64,000 nt of DNA from Runella sp. CRIBMP (lineage in GTDB: Bacteria; Bacteroidota; Bacteroidia; Cytophagales; Spirosomataceae), in NCBI RefSeq assembly GCF_009905605.1, contig NZ_JAAAKZ010000021.1:1-64000 (forward strand). The letters are read 5' to 3'. Every line of letters begins with the position of its first letter. Position 1 is the stretch's first letter. The translations under genes were made by a program, and so were the position numbers. The notes beneath the pieces were generated by a model. It ran no database searches. It saw nothing but the letters and a program-made list of their open reading frames with translations, and was not told the origin of the DNA. Of the stretch, positions 1-8,893 are shown piece after piece.

Positions 1-144
1 ACCACCAAACCCACGGGTGAAGGCACGGGTTTGGGGTTGAGTTTGGCGTACGATATTGTGACGAAGGGGCATGGGGGAATGATTGAGGTAGAGAGTATGG
101 AGGGGGAGGGGACGACTTTTATAATGCGATTGCCTAATCTATAA
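1..144 (+). CDS. Sensor histidine kinase, C-terminal fragment (cut by window edge)
   Basis: The last 47 codons of a histidine kinase, open at the left edge and ending in TAA. It shows the end of the HATPase_c domain: the G2 box [13 protein letters not shown], followed by the usual final strand with GEGTTF. The protein would bind ATP and phosphorylate a partner response regulator, none of which is visible here. At DNA level the first 120 bases match the 3' end of the next kinase with about four mismatches, and the first 79 are identical. The two genes are therefore recent tandem duplicates or were homogenised by gene conversion. Confidence 0.85.
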   Translation, partial: TTKPTGEGTGLGLSLAYDIVTKGHGGMIEVESMEGEGTTFIMRLPNL

Positions 145-181
145 ACGATTGATATTCAAAGAAAATCTACCCATATCTCGT

Positions 182-3100
182 ATGAAAAACACTACATCTC
201 TGCTTGTTATCAGTATCCTGAAGGTGTCTTGTATTAGCTTATTAATCTTATCTCAGTACGCGTGTCGTCAATCCGAAAACAAAGGCAATGAGTCTCATCA
301 ATTGTTAGTCGTGGAGGCGAAGGGTTATAAAACCCCAGCTGACAGTCTAGCGCCACCCAAAGTAATCCCCGTGACGGCAGCTGACTTTAAAATTACAACT
401 GTGGGGGCTCTAAAATCAATTCCAGCTAATACCAATATTTATGCAGCAATTGCGAAAAAGCCCTTCAACCTGACCGCCCCCACCATTTGTACACCTGGAA
501 AAGATTCATTCTCGTTACCTATTATTTCTGAGGCGATTGATACCCAAATTACAGTAGGGCCGAGAGAAGTGGTAGTAGCCAAAGATATGGCCATCAAAGA
601 CCCAAATCCTGCTAATTTTAGCTACTACACCAAACTGCAAGGGTTGCGGCACCCCTCCGTATATACTTTGATTCAAGACAAGGCTGGTAATATTTGGATA
701 GGTATGAGGGGAGGCGGTTTGAGCAGGTTTGACGGACAAAACTTTACCCATTTTTCCAATATTCCCGCCACCAACGGCCACCGAGTCATGACTTTGATTG
801 AAGATAGCTCGGGCAATATGTGGTTTGGGTCAGAAAAAGAGGGCTTGTTTAAGTACGATGGTCAAAATTTTAGGTACATCGTAGATAAGAAAAATACGCC
901 AATGGGGCACGTCCGAACCATGTTGCAAGACCGAAAAGGAACGATTTGGTTTGGTACCACCAAAGGGGGGATAGGTCGGTACGACGGCAAAAATTTTGCG
1001 ATGTACTCTACCAAACAGGGGCTTTCAGGCAACACGGTCAGGCATCTTATTGAAGACCGCCACGGAAACCTCTGGATAGCTACTGAAAAGGGTGTTGATA
1101 AATTTGACGGACAAAGTTTCTCCCATTATGCTTATCAAAACGGTCTACCTGCCCAAGGTATTCGGTGTTTGTTGGAAGATAAAGCTGGTAACATCTGGAT
1201 GGGAACCGATAGCACGGGCCTGATAAAATACGATGGAAAACAGTTTTTCAATTTTACCCAAAAAGAAGGATTAAGTCATAATACGATTAGCACCTTGCTA
1301 GAAGACCGGACTGGCAACGTCTGGTTAGGTACCGAAGGCGCGGGAGTCGTCAAGTACGACGGGAAACAGTTTACGCACTATGGCCCGAAAGAAGGATTTC
1401 CTGATAGAGAAGTATTATGTATGCTGGAAGACCGTTCGGGCAACATCTGGTTTGGGAATTATGGTAGTTTGACCAAACTTAGCGGGATTCCTTTTAATCA
1501 CTTTACGGACAAGGAGGGCTTGTTATTCAACCGAAACTGGAGCATTTTGGAGGATAAAAAAGGGAATATGTGGTTTGGCTCGCAAGCGGGTCTGTGCAAA
1601 TATGATGGTAAACATTTTACACATTATACTTCCATAAAAGGCTTACCCTCACCACAAACGGTGCGCTCCATTGCCGAAGACCGCCAGGGAAATATATGGC
1701 TAGGTTTGGGCGATGGAGGCGGGGGCTTCGCAAAATTTGACGGCAAGAAGTTTTACTACTATAAAGACCCAAACAGCGAAAGAGGAAACGCCATACAGGA
1801 TATAATGGAAGATAGGCACGGCAATCTGTGGATGGCTAATTATGGGTCGGGTGTTTATAAATATGATGGTAAGAGCATTACTGTTTTTACCACCAAACAG
1901 GGACTTCCTTCCAACATTACTAATAGCCTCACCGAAGACCGACACGGCAACATCTGGATTGGGACAAGTGACGCTGGAATCGCTAAATACGACGGCAAAC
2001 AATTTACCTGTTATACCACCAAAGACGGATTGCCGCACAACAGTGTTTGGGCAAGCCACGAAGACAAAGCGGGCAATATATGGTTTGGTACTTCAGAAGG
2101 CGCTGCCCGATACGATGGGAAATATTTTACGGCTTTTACCCACAAAGAAGGACTTTCGGAAATATACCCGCTCACACTTACCGAAGACCACGAAGGCAAT
2201 ATGTGGTTTGTGACTCGTAACGGTCTTAATAAATTACCCAAAGAAAAAGCCCTAAAATCGTACTTAAAAACAACACCCAATGCATTGGGCATTGATGAAA
2301 ACCTAAACTTATTTAAAAGCTTTGGGTATGGTGATGGTTTTTTGGGGATGGGAGGTCAAAGTGGAAATACCATTATTGCCGACCGAGCAGGCAACATTTG
2401 GGCTTGCTCAAATGACAGAGTTACGGTGTATTATACAAGCAGAGAGGTGAAAAAAAATGCCCCTCCCAAAACTCGGCTCACTGGTATTTCGCTGTATAAT
2501 GAGCCCGTAGATTGGAACACACTTATCAACAATCCAGATACTAGCATAGTGCTGGGAAATGGTGTACAAGTGGGTGATATTCGGGTAGATAGTACCATTA
2601 AATGGCAAGCATTGCCAGGAGGTCTAAGCCTGCCTTATGATAACAACTACCTGACTTTTCATTTTATCGGTATCACGATGCATCAGTCAGATAAAGTAAA
2701 ATACCGATACTTCTTGGAAGGTAACGACCGGAGCTGGAGTAGTCTTTCCAGTAGCAACCGAGCTTCGTACAGTAACCTTTCGCCGGGTAGGTACACCTTC
2801 AAAGCAAAAGCACTCAGCAGCGTTGGCGAGTGGAGCAACGAGTATCAGTACACTTTCTCGATTCGGCCTCCGTGGTGGGCTACTTGGTGGGCTTATTTGA
2901 TTTACGCTTTACTGTTTTTAAGTGGATTGAGAGCTTATATTGTGTTCCGTTCACGGCAGTTAGTGAAAAAAAACCAAATGTTGGAACACAAGGTAAATAT
3001 TCGTACCCGTGAATTAGAAGACTCTCTCAATAAACTCAAATCTACCCAAGCTCAACTGATTCAATCGGAAAAAATGGCCAGCCTCGGCGAGCTTACGGCA

Positions 3101-3877
3101 GGTATTGCCCACGAGATTCAGAATCCATTGAACTTTGTCAATAACTTCTCGGAAATGAGCGTTGAGCTTGCCCAAGAATTGAAAGAAGAAGTAGAAAAGC
3201 CAGAAATAGATAAAGACGCTATCTTGGATTTAGTGACAGATTTAAGCCAAAACCAGCAAAAAATCAGCCACCACGGCAAACGTGCAAGCAGTATTGTGAA
3301 AGGAATGCTAGAACACTCAAGAGCAGGTATGAGCATAAAAGAGCTTACCGATATCAATAAACTGGCAGATGAGTCTTTGCGGCTTTCTTATCATGGATTA
3401 AGAGCTAAAGATAGTAGATTTAATGCTGATTATGAGTTGATTATAGATGAAAGTTTGCCAAAAATCGAGGTTGTTCCACAGGAAATCGGGCGGGTGTTGT
3501 TGAATTTGATAAACAACGCTTTTTATGCCGTCAAAGTTGGTAACGCAGACGCGTCTGTGGTTCAAAACCGCCGATTGGTCAGCAATGGCGGCGCAGTCGC
3601 TGCCGACGTTAATTACTCGCCCAAAGTTGTTGTCAGCACCCAAGCTGTTGACAATCAAGTTGTCATCCAAGTAAAAGACAATGGCATAGGAATGCCTGAA
3701 GCCACCAAAGCCAAAATCTTCCAGCCTTTCTTCACCACCAAACCCACGGGTGAAGGCACGGGTTTGGGGTTGAGTTTGGCGTACGATATTGTGACGAAGG
3801 GGCATGGGGGAACGATTGAGGTAGAGAGTGTAGAGGGGGAGGGGACGACGTTTATCGTGAAGTTACCAATAGTTTAA
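182..3877 (+). CDS. Two-component regulator propeller sensor histidine kinase
   Basis: Sensor kinase of about 1231 residues. I chose the ATG at 182 because MKNTTSLLVISIL begins a signal-like hydrophobic segment; an in-frame start at 149 would add 11 hydrophilic residues. A Cys after LSQYA could be a weak lipobox. Fourteen Reg_prop repeats (pattern EDrxGNiWfGT...KYDGkqF) span about residues 150-770, enough for two seven-bladed periplasmic propellers. A Y_Y_Y domain follows (about 816-880), then a membrane helix rich in Trp (about 897-922), a coiled coil, a HisKA H-box GIAHEIQNPLNF with His near 977, and HATPase_c with N box (about 1105) and DNGIGMP (about 1166). Unlike hybrid two-component systems of this phylum it has no receiver or HTH domain, so it needs a separate response regulator. 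Confidence 0.9.
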   Translation: MKNTTSLLVISILKVSCISLLILSQYACRQSENKGNESHQLLVVEAKGYKTPADSLAPPKVIPVTAADFKITTVGALKSIPANTNIYAAIAKKPFNLTAPTICTPGKDSFSLPIISEAIDTQITVGPREVVVAKDMAIKDPNPANFSYYTKLQGLRHPSVYTLIQDKAGNIWIGMRGGGLSRFDGQNFTHFSNIPATNGHRVMTLIEDSSGNMWFGSEKEGLFKYDGQNFRYIVDKKNTPMGHVRTMLQDRKGTIWFGTTKGGIGRYDGKNFAMYSTKQGLSGNTVRHLIEDRHGNLWIATEKGVDKFDGQSFSHYAYQNGLPAQGIRCLLEDKAGNIWMGTDSTGLIKYDGKQFFNFTQKEGLSHNTISTLLEDRTGNVWLGTEGAGVVKYDGKQFTHYGPKEGFPDREVLCMLEDRSGNIWFGNYGSLTKLSGIPFNHFTDKEGLLFNRNWSILEDKKGNMWFGSQAGLCKYDGKHFTHYTSIKGLPSPQTVRSIAEDRQGNIWLGLGDGGGGFAKFDGKKFYYYKDPNSERGNAIQDIMEDRHGNLWMANYGSGVYKYDGKSITVFTTKQGLPSNITNSLTEDRHGNIWIGTSDAGIAKYDGKQFTCYTTKDGLPHNSVWASHEDKAGNIWFGTSEGAARYDGKYFTAFTHKEGLSEIYPLTLTEDHEGNMWFVTRNGLNKLPKEKALKSYLKTTPNALGIDENLNLFKSFGYGDGFLGMGGQSGNTIIADRAGNIWACSNDRVTVYYTSREVKKNAPPKTRLTGISLYNEPVDWNTLINNPDTSIVLGNGVQVGDIRVDSTIKWQALPGGLSLPYDNNYLTFHFIGITMHQSDKVKYRYFLEGNDRSWSSLSSSNRASYSNLSPGRYTFKAKALSSVGEWSNEYQYTFSIRPPWWATWWAYLIYALLFLSGLRAYIVFRSRQLVKKNQMLEHKVNIRTRELEDSLNKLKSTQAQLIQSEKMASLGELTAGIAHEIQNPLNFVNNFSEMSVELAQELKEEVEKPEIDKDAILDLVTDLSQNQQKISHHGKRASSIVKGMLEHSRAGMSIKELTDINKLADESLRLSYHGLRAKDSRFNADYELIIDESLPKIEVVPQEIGRVLLNLINNAFYAVKVGNADASVVQNRRLVSNGGAVAADVNYSPKVVVSTQAVDNQVVIQVKDNGIGMPEATKAKIFQPFFTTKPTGEGTGLGLSLAYDIVTKGHGGTIEVESVEGEGTTFIVKLPIV

Positions 3878-3893
3878 AATAATACATTTCTGT

Positions 3894-3901
3894 TATATTT
3901 G
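3894..3901 (+). promoter_or_regulatory. Candidate Bacteroidota -7 element
   Basis: TATATTTG matches the TAnnTTTG -7 consensus of Bacteroidota sigma-ABfr promoters and lies 34 bases before the ATG of the following small gene. No clear TTTG -33 partner is seen at the usual distance, so the call is tentative. Confidence 0.3.
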
Positions 3902-3935
3902 GTTGATTTTTTAACCTTTTAACCTCTCTTACCTA

Positions 3936-4115
3936 ATGAAAAGCGCTCTTGCCTTCACCCTTCTTTTGTTATTTGTCGGTGTTTTTGCAACGGCCCAAGT
4001 GCCTATCGATACCGCTCCCAAGACAAGCTCTGGTATTGATATTCTGTCGGTTGGTATTGGCTTAGTGATTGGTGTTATCATTGGTTACTTACTTGGCTCG
4101 CGCAAGAAAAAATAA
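3936..4115 (+). CDS. Small secreted/membrane protein, 59 aa
   Basis: An intact 59-codon frame from ATG to TAA. The N-terminus is a signal-peptide-like stretch (MKSALAFTLLLLFVGVFA, then TAQ). After a short polar linker comes one Gly-rich membrane helix (about residues 37-54, with GxxxG-like spacing) and a basic GSRKKK tail, suggesting insertion with the C-terminus in the cytoplasm. It has its own candidate -7 element and follows the propeller kinase by 58 bases, so it may be co-expressed or separate. Its stop lies four bases from the stop of the convergent C1 peptidase gene. I do not recognise a named family. Reality is supported by the composition of the peptide, not by homology. Confidence 0.6.
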   Translation: MKSALAFTLLLLFVGVFATAQVPIDTAPKTSSGIDILSVGIGLVIGVIIGYLLGSRKKK

Positions 4116-4119
4116 TAAA

Positions 4120-5556
4120 TTAGATGTGATTCATGCTCACCAACAGCGGTACAATACGCCCTCGTTGCTGATTTTTCAAGAAAAAGCCCATTTTCTTTTC
4201 TTTGTAATTGACTTGCTGGTAAGGCAATAGCGCATCACCAAAAGCTTCAATGACACGGTCGGGAAATGGGCCTTTTGCTTCGTTGATTTTCTTTACGTAG
4301 CCATCAATGTCAATGGCTTTGTCCGAAAACAAAAATAACCAATACTCAGTCCCTTTGGGGTCGATGAGGGTCAGAAGTTCGTCGCTGGGTAAGTCCAACT
4401 TGGTATTGGTTCCGATGAGGGGGCTAAAATTATTGTTGGGAAATAGTTTGGTGGTGATGTTTTCGGTGGCATTGGCGGCTATCATATAGACGTAAGTCTG
4501 CTTTGATACGTTGGCACTAAATTTATAAGGTGTACCCGTCCGCTGCGGTTTTTTGAAGGTGTAGGCTGTGAGTTTGGCGTTGGCATTAGCGCGCACTACT
4601 TCTTCTTGGGTGCCCGTTACAAAGGTCCCCACCGAAATTGTCAAATCGACTGAAAGTGCATTTTGTGCGACATTGAGTGGTTCTATGTAAGCCTGATAGC
4701 CATACTTTACATACTTTTTGTAGTCGGCGTAGGTCATCCAGAAGTAGCCGCTCTCGCCCCAAGAGTCGCCCCAACTATTGACCAATCTGAATGCACCACC
4801 GAATTTTTTGTCGTCGTAGCCTATCACACACAGGGCGTGGCCGTAGCTCAGGGTGGTAGAAGCATTAGTGGCAGGTTTCCACTGACTGATTTGGGCCTGG
4901 GCTGTTGAAGACCCAAAAAATGCCATCCCGCGCGAGAAAAAGGTATTTCTGAGCGATAAGTCGTTGAAGGAAGAGGTAGTTTGGATGCCTACTACAACAG
5001 GGGAAAGCTCCGAAAGGGCTTTCTTAGTGGTAACCACTACGTTTTCTTCGCGGTCGGTGATGCCAAATAGTTTGACATAATCCAAAATTTTAGAATCGTT
5101 TTTGAGCGCTATCGGCTTGTTGGGGGCACAATAAGGATAGGGTTGTTCAGAAAGTTTGGGTAAACCGTTTTGTTTGAGATATTCCAACGCCTCGGCAATG
5201 TCGGCTCCCAGCATACAGGTATTGTCAGTAAGCGATTTGATGCTGTTGTAGAGAAAAGACGGCGAAAACCGTAGTTTATCAATCTCAATTTTTTTAGTCA
5301 ATCTTCTACGTTGGGCCTCCAGCATAGTGCGCATGTAATATCCTACCGACACCCCCACGCAGGTGCCCAATTCGCCCTGGTCCATCACCGATGGGGCATA
5401 AACAGATAGGTCTATTCTGGTAGGTAAGCTACGTACCGCCTGTGCAGAGCGTTTTTGAGGCATTCCCTGATAGGTATTGTCGTTGAACATCATACCCTGC
5501 GCAAACACCCCAACAGGCCACCTGAAGAGGAAAAAAATGAGCAATACTTTTTTCAT
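4120..5556 (-). CDS. Papain-like C1 family cysteine peptidase, secreted
   Basis: A 478-residue exported cysteine peptidase. A signal peptide (about 1-20, ending VFAQ) precedes a papain-fold domain in which all four key positions can be read: the oxyanion Gln60 and nucleophile Cys66 in DQGELGTCVG, His240 in YGHALCVIGYD, and Asn260 in NSWGDSWGESGYFW. The usual W-A-F after the Cys is V-G-V, as in bacterial bleomycin-hydrolase/C1A relatives. After about residue 290 a second domain of roughly 190 residues looks like a beta-rich extension; I cannot name it. The gene starts nine bases after the stop of the caspase-fold gene, so the two form a minus-strand operon of two cysteine-peptidase-fold proteins. 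Confidence 0.85.
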   Translation of the reverse strand: MKKVLLIFFLFRWPVGVFAQGMMFNDNTYQGMPQKRSAQAVRSLPTRIDLSVYAPSVMDQGELGTCVGVSVGYYMRTMLEAQRRRLTKKIEIDKLRFSPSFLYNSIKSLTDNTCMLGADIAEALEYLKQNGLPKLSEQPYPYCAPNKPIALKNDSKILDYVKLFGITDREENVVVTTKKALSELSPVVVGIQTTSSFNDLSLRNTFFSRGMAFFGSSTAQAQISQWKPATNASTTLSYGHALCVIGYDDKKFGGAFRLVNSWGDSWGESGYFWMTYADYKKYVKYGYQAYIEPLNVAQNALSVDLTISVGTFVTGTQEEVVRANANAKLTAYTFKKPQRTGTPYKFSANVSKQTYVYMIAANATENITTKLFPNNNFSPLIGTNTKLDLPSDELLTLIDPKGTEYWLFLFSDKAIDIDGYVKKINEAKGPFPDRVIEAFGDALLPYQQVNYKEKKMGFFLKNQQRGRIVPLLVSMNHI

Positions 5557-5565
5557 AAATTTAGC

Positions 5566-6765
5566 TTATCTAGGCCGGTTAATTTCTCCCCAAAACTCGA
5601 CAATAGCCACCTGTTCGACGAGTGGCCACTTCGCCCTTGGATTGGAGGCATTGACTTCCATTTTTTCAATAAACAAATATTCTTTGTCAAGAATCATCAT
5701 CTCGTACTTGGGATTTCTTTTGGCTAAGTGTATGTCGTCTAAGTATTGTTTCAGTGGATAGGTCTTTTCTTCGGGGATTGCGGTGTTTAGATAATAGCTA
5801 CTCAAAGATACGGTAGCAGTTGGGGCAAAATAGGACATAATTTTCCGTCTGATTTGGGCGCGTTGTACTGAGTCTCTGTTTTGGCTCAATCCATTGAGTA
5901 ATCCATTTAGCACGGTGGTTTGGGACACCAAAGAGTCGGGTATGGGGCCGATGATTACGTTGGCGGCGGCACCTTTGCACGATTTAATCTCCAAAACGGG
6001 CGTTTGGCTTATTCCCATATCGTAGAAATACTGACCCATAAACATTGAAGTAAGACTCTGCAGTTGTTGGAAAGATGTTCTTTTTAGCGCGGACGAGTCG
6101 GAGGGAGTGAGCATTGCTTCAAAAGCGCGATGAAATGAACTTGTAAACAGCGACGGTCCATCTGAAGTAATCCATGAAGATTCGTAAGGGAGCGAACTAC
6201 CCATCTTGATAATGCCGCAGTTTTCTAAAAATAGTTTTCTGATAACAGGTCTCCTCAAATCAATCCTCAGCCCCATCGAGGCCCTTATTTTTTCTTTTTG
6301 TTTGATACTTTGCTCGCTACATTCTGCCAAAATCAAGCCCAGACGTAGCTTTTTTGCCCTTTGTTTGGCAATGAGCCAACGTTCCACTTCCCCTACTGAA
6401 AGCCCTATTTTGGGAGTATCGCGCAGTTTCCAGTTGGCAAAAAGGCTTTTGTCTTCAGGCTGTCCTATGCCAAAACCGGCAAAATACACTACTACAATGT
6501 CTTTTGAGTTGGTTTTGAGGTTGACAATGGCTTTTTTGACCGCCGTCGCCGTAAATTTCGCCCCCGACAAGTAGGTGGTTTGCATGGGGTAATTCAAGCC
6601 CCATTTTACCGTTTCCATTATCTGCATCATTAGTTCTTCGTTGCGTAGATTGAGCAGGCCGAAGTTGATATCCTCTTTTTCGATGACAAATACCACGTGG
6701 AGTTTTTGGCCATACACCCAGGCGTTCATCAGTAATCCCGTAAGAATCAAGCAAAGGTTTTTCAT
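5566..6765 (-). CDS. Caspase-fold (C14-like) protein with degenerate His, secreted
   Basis: A 399-residue protein with a signal peptide (MKNLCLILTGLLMNAWVYGQ). Residues about 22-260 look like a caspase/metacaspase fold: the strand DIVVVYFAGFGIG matches the family's YYSGHG block, and LGLILAECSEQ matches the D-x-C-x-S-G block. The Cys is present (Cys149), but the catalytic His is Phe98, so peptidase activity in the classical way is unlikely. The remaining 140 residues hold no motif I recognise. It is the first gene of a two-gene operon with the C1 peptidase, which suggests a scaffold, inhibitor or regulatory role for that enzyme. Family assignment is by motif reading only. Confidence 0.65.
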   Translation of the reverse strand: MKNLCLILTGLLMNAWVYGQKLHVVFVIEKEDINFGLLNLRNEELMMQIMETVKWGLNYPMQTTYLSGAKFTATAVKKAIVNLKTNSKDIVVVYFAGFGIGQPEDKSLFANWKLRDTPKIGLSVGEVERWLIAKQRAKKLRLGLILAECSEQSIKQKEKIRASMGLRIDLRRPVIRKLFLENCGIIKMGSSLPYESSWITSDGPSLFTSSFHRAFEAMLTPSDSSALKRTSFQQLQSLTSMFMGQYFYDMGISQTPVLEIKSCKGAAANVIIGPIPDSLVSQTTVLNGLLNGLSQNRDSVQRAQIRRKIMSYFAPTATVSLSSYYLNTAIPEEKTYPLKQYLDDIHLAKRNPKYEMMILDKEYLFIEKMEVNASNPRAKWPLVEQVAIVEFWGEINRPR

Positions 6766-6813
6766 GTTGGGTTTTTGGGAAAGTTAGTGGTTTTCAGCAA
6801 ATCAGGCAAGTTT

Positions 6814-6846
6814 TTTGAGCAAAATACGGACGCATTTATACCTTTG
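6814..6846 (+). promoter_or_regulatory. Candidate sigma-ABfr promoter for the TPR kinase
   Basis: TTTG at 6814-6817, a 21-base spacer and TACCTTTG at 6839-6846 fit the Bacteroidota -33/-7 pattern (TTTG, then TAnnTTTG). The predicted transcription start would be about 12 bases before the ATG of the downstream kinase. It lies in the divergent gap between the caspase-fold gene and the kinase. Confidence 0.5.
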
Positions 6847-6863
6847 TTGAACAACTCTATTAT

Positions 6864-8879
6864 ATGAAAAACTTAACTTACATCATCTCTCTGTGGTTGT
6901 CTTACTTTGGTGCCGTTGGTCAGAATAATAGCCTTACCGATAGTCTCAAAAATATGCTCACTCAGCCCATGGCAGATACCAGTAAAGTGCTAATCCTCGA
7001 CCAACTGGGGCGCAGCCTGATGTACTCGCAGCCCGTAGAGGCCATGAAATACGCACAAGAAGGACTAAAACTGGCCAGTCAGAGTAATTATAACAAGGGT
7101 AAAGCACGAGTTTTGAATCGAATCGGCTCAATTTTACGCATTTCGGGCAACTACACCAAGTCACTGGAATCGCACTTGGCTTCTATCAAAGTGGCGCAAG
7201 AAAGTCAAGACAGAGATGCGTTAGCCCGAACCTACAATAACATCGGTATTTTGTATTCAGAACAGAAAAATCATGTTCAAGCCATTGAATACTACCAAAA
7301 AACCAGAAAACTTGCCGAAGAACTGAAAGACGATAATCTCAAAAATATCGCTTTGGCCAATATTGGCATGGACTACTCTTTCTTGAATCAATTGGATTCC
7401 GCGCTATTTTACACCCAAATAGCCTACCAAATGTCTAAAGAAGGCAAGGGCGGCGATCTCAACGTAAACTTGGTCAACCTGGGTAATATCTACAAGCGCA
7501 TGGGCAAAGACGAAATAGCGCTGCGCTATTACAAAAACAGCATTCCGAAGTCTATCACCGCTGAAAATCACCGGGCGTTGAGCCAAACTTACTTAGACAT
7601 TGCCGAAATTTTTAGAAAACTCAACCGTAGCGATTCGACCATTTTTTATGCCCAAAATGCCTTACAATTAGCTCAAGATGCCAATATTATTCCAACGGTG
7701 GTGAACGCCAGTTACTTGTTATCGTCAGTCTATGAGTCTATCAACAAAGCCCGCGCTTTCGACTACCTCAAAATGGCGTGGGTGGCTAAAGATAGTATTC
7801 TGAGCATCGACAAAGTGAAAAACTTTCAGAAGGTAGAATTTAACGAACAGCTCAGACAACAGGAAATCAAACAAGCCGAACAAGCCTATCAAAACCGCGT
7901 CAAAGTATATGTAATGGCGAGCGTATTAGTAGTGTTTTTTGTAGTGTTGCTGCTTTTGTATCGCAACATCCGACTCAAACAAAAAGCGAATGCCTTGCTC
8001 CAACACCAGCGCGACGAAATAAACCTCCAACGCAACAAAGCCGAAGAAGCTCTTACCCAACTCCGCTCCACTCAATCCCAACTCATCCAAAAAGAAAAGC
8101 TCGCTAGCCTTGGAGAGCTCACGGCAGGCATCGCCCACGAGATTCAAAACCCATTGAATTTCGTTAATAACTTCTCGGAATTGAGCGTTGATTTGGTTTC
8201 AGAGTTATTGGAAGAACGGAAAAAGGTATACGGAGAACGGGATGAAGAGCTGGAAAAAGATTTATTGAATGACCTCGCTCAAAATCAAGAGAAAATCAAC
8301 CACCACGGCAAACGGGCATCAAGTATTGTGAAAGGGATGTTGGAGCATTCCCGCCAATCAACGGGAGCGCGCGAATTGACCGACATTAATCAACTCGCCG
8401 ATGAATATTTAAGATTGAGTTACCATGGTTTGCGGGCAAAAGATAAAGACGGTTTGGAGAGCCGATTTAATGCTGATTATGAGTTGATTGTAGATGAAAA
8501 ATTGCCAAAAGTTGAAGTTGTTCCGCAAGAAATTGGGCGGGTGCTGTTGAATCTTATCAATAATGCCTTTTATGCCGTAAACCAACGAGTCAAACATGGA
8601 GAGCTCAATTACCAACCGAAAGTAACAATTTTGACTCAAGTTACTGATAATCAGATTGTTATCAAAGTTAAAGACAACGGTATAGGGATGCCAGAAGCTA
8701 CCAAGTCCAAAATCTTTCAACCCTTTTTTACGACCAAACCCACGGGCGAAGGCACGGGCTTGGGGCTGAGTTTGGCGTATGATATTGTGACGAAAGGCCA
8801 CGGCGGAACGATTGAATGTGAGAGTGTAGAGGGCGAGGGGACGACGTTTAGGGTGGAATTGCCTATCAAGCAACAATAA
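6864..8879 (+). CDS. TPR-containing sensor histidine kinase
   Basis: A 671-residue sensor kinase. A signal sequence (MKNLTYIISLWLSYFGAVGQ) is followed by about seven tetratricopeptide-like repeats (roughly 50-330; readable repeats contain ARTYNNIGILYSEQ and NLVNLGNIYKRMGK). One membrane helix (about 348-369), a coiled coil, a HisKA H-box with His near 425 (GIAHEIQNPLNFVNNFSE) and a complete HATPase_c domain (N box [32 protein letters not shown]) follow. The periplasmic TPRs probably sense a protein or peptide partner. Its kinase half is closely related to the propeller kinase at both protein and DNA level. A good promoter lies upstream, and the next kinase follows 14 bases after its stop. No response regulator is nearby. 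Confidence 0.9.
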   Translation: MKNLTYIISLWLSYFGAVGQNNSLTDSLKNMLTQPMADTSKVLILDQLGRSLMYSQPVEAMKYAQEGLKLASQSNYNKGKARVLNRIGSILRISGNYTKSLESHLASIKVAQESQDRDALARTYNNIGILYSEQKNHVQAIEYYQKTRKLAEELKDDNLKNIALANIGMDYSFLNQLDSALFYTQIAYQMSKEGKGGDLNVNLVNLGNIYKRMGKDEIALRYYKNSIPKSITAENHRALSQTYLDIAEIFRKLNRSDSTIFYAQNALQLAQDANIIPTVVNASYLLSSVYESINKARAFDYLKMAWVAKDSILSIDKVKNFQKVEFNEQLRQQEIKQAEQAYQNRVKVYVMASVLVVFFVVLLLLYRNIRLKQKANALLQHQRDEINLQRNKAEEALTQLRSTQSQLIQKEKLASLGELTAGIAHEIQNPLNFVNNFSELSVDLVSELLEERKKVYGERDEELEKDLLNDLAQNQEKINHHGKRASSIVKGMLEHSRQSTGARELTDINQLADEYLRLSYHGLRAKDKDGLESRFNADYELIVDEKLPKVEVVPQEIGRVLLNLINNAFYAVNQRVKHGELNYQPKVTILTQVTDNQIVIKVKDNGIGMPEATKSKIFQPFFTTKPTGEGTGLGLSLAYDIVTKGHGGTIECESVEGEGTTFRVELPIKQQ

Positions 8880-8893
8880 TCACGAGCGATAAC

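Noticed and set aside
8409-8876. 155-codon minus-strand frame under the TPR kinase
   Set aside because: Antisense of a conserved HATPase_c domain; the same shadow appears under the propeller kinase because the DNA is similar.
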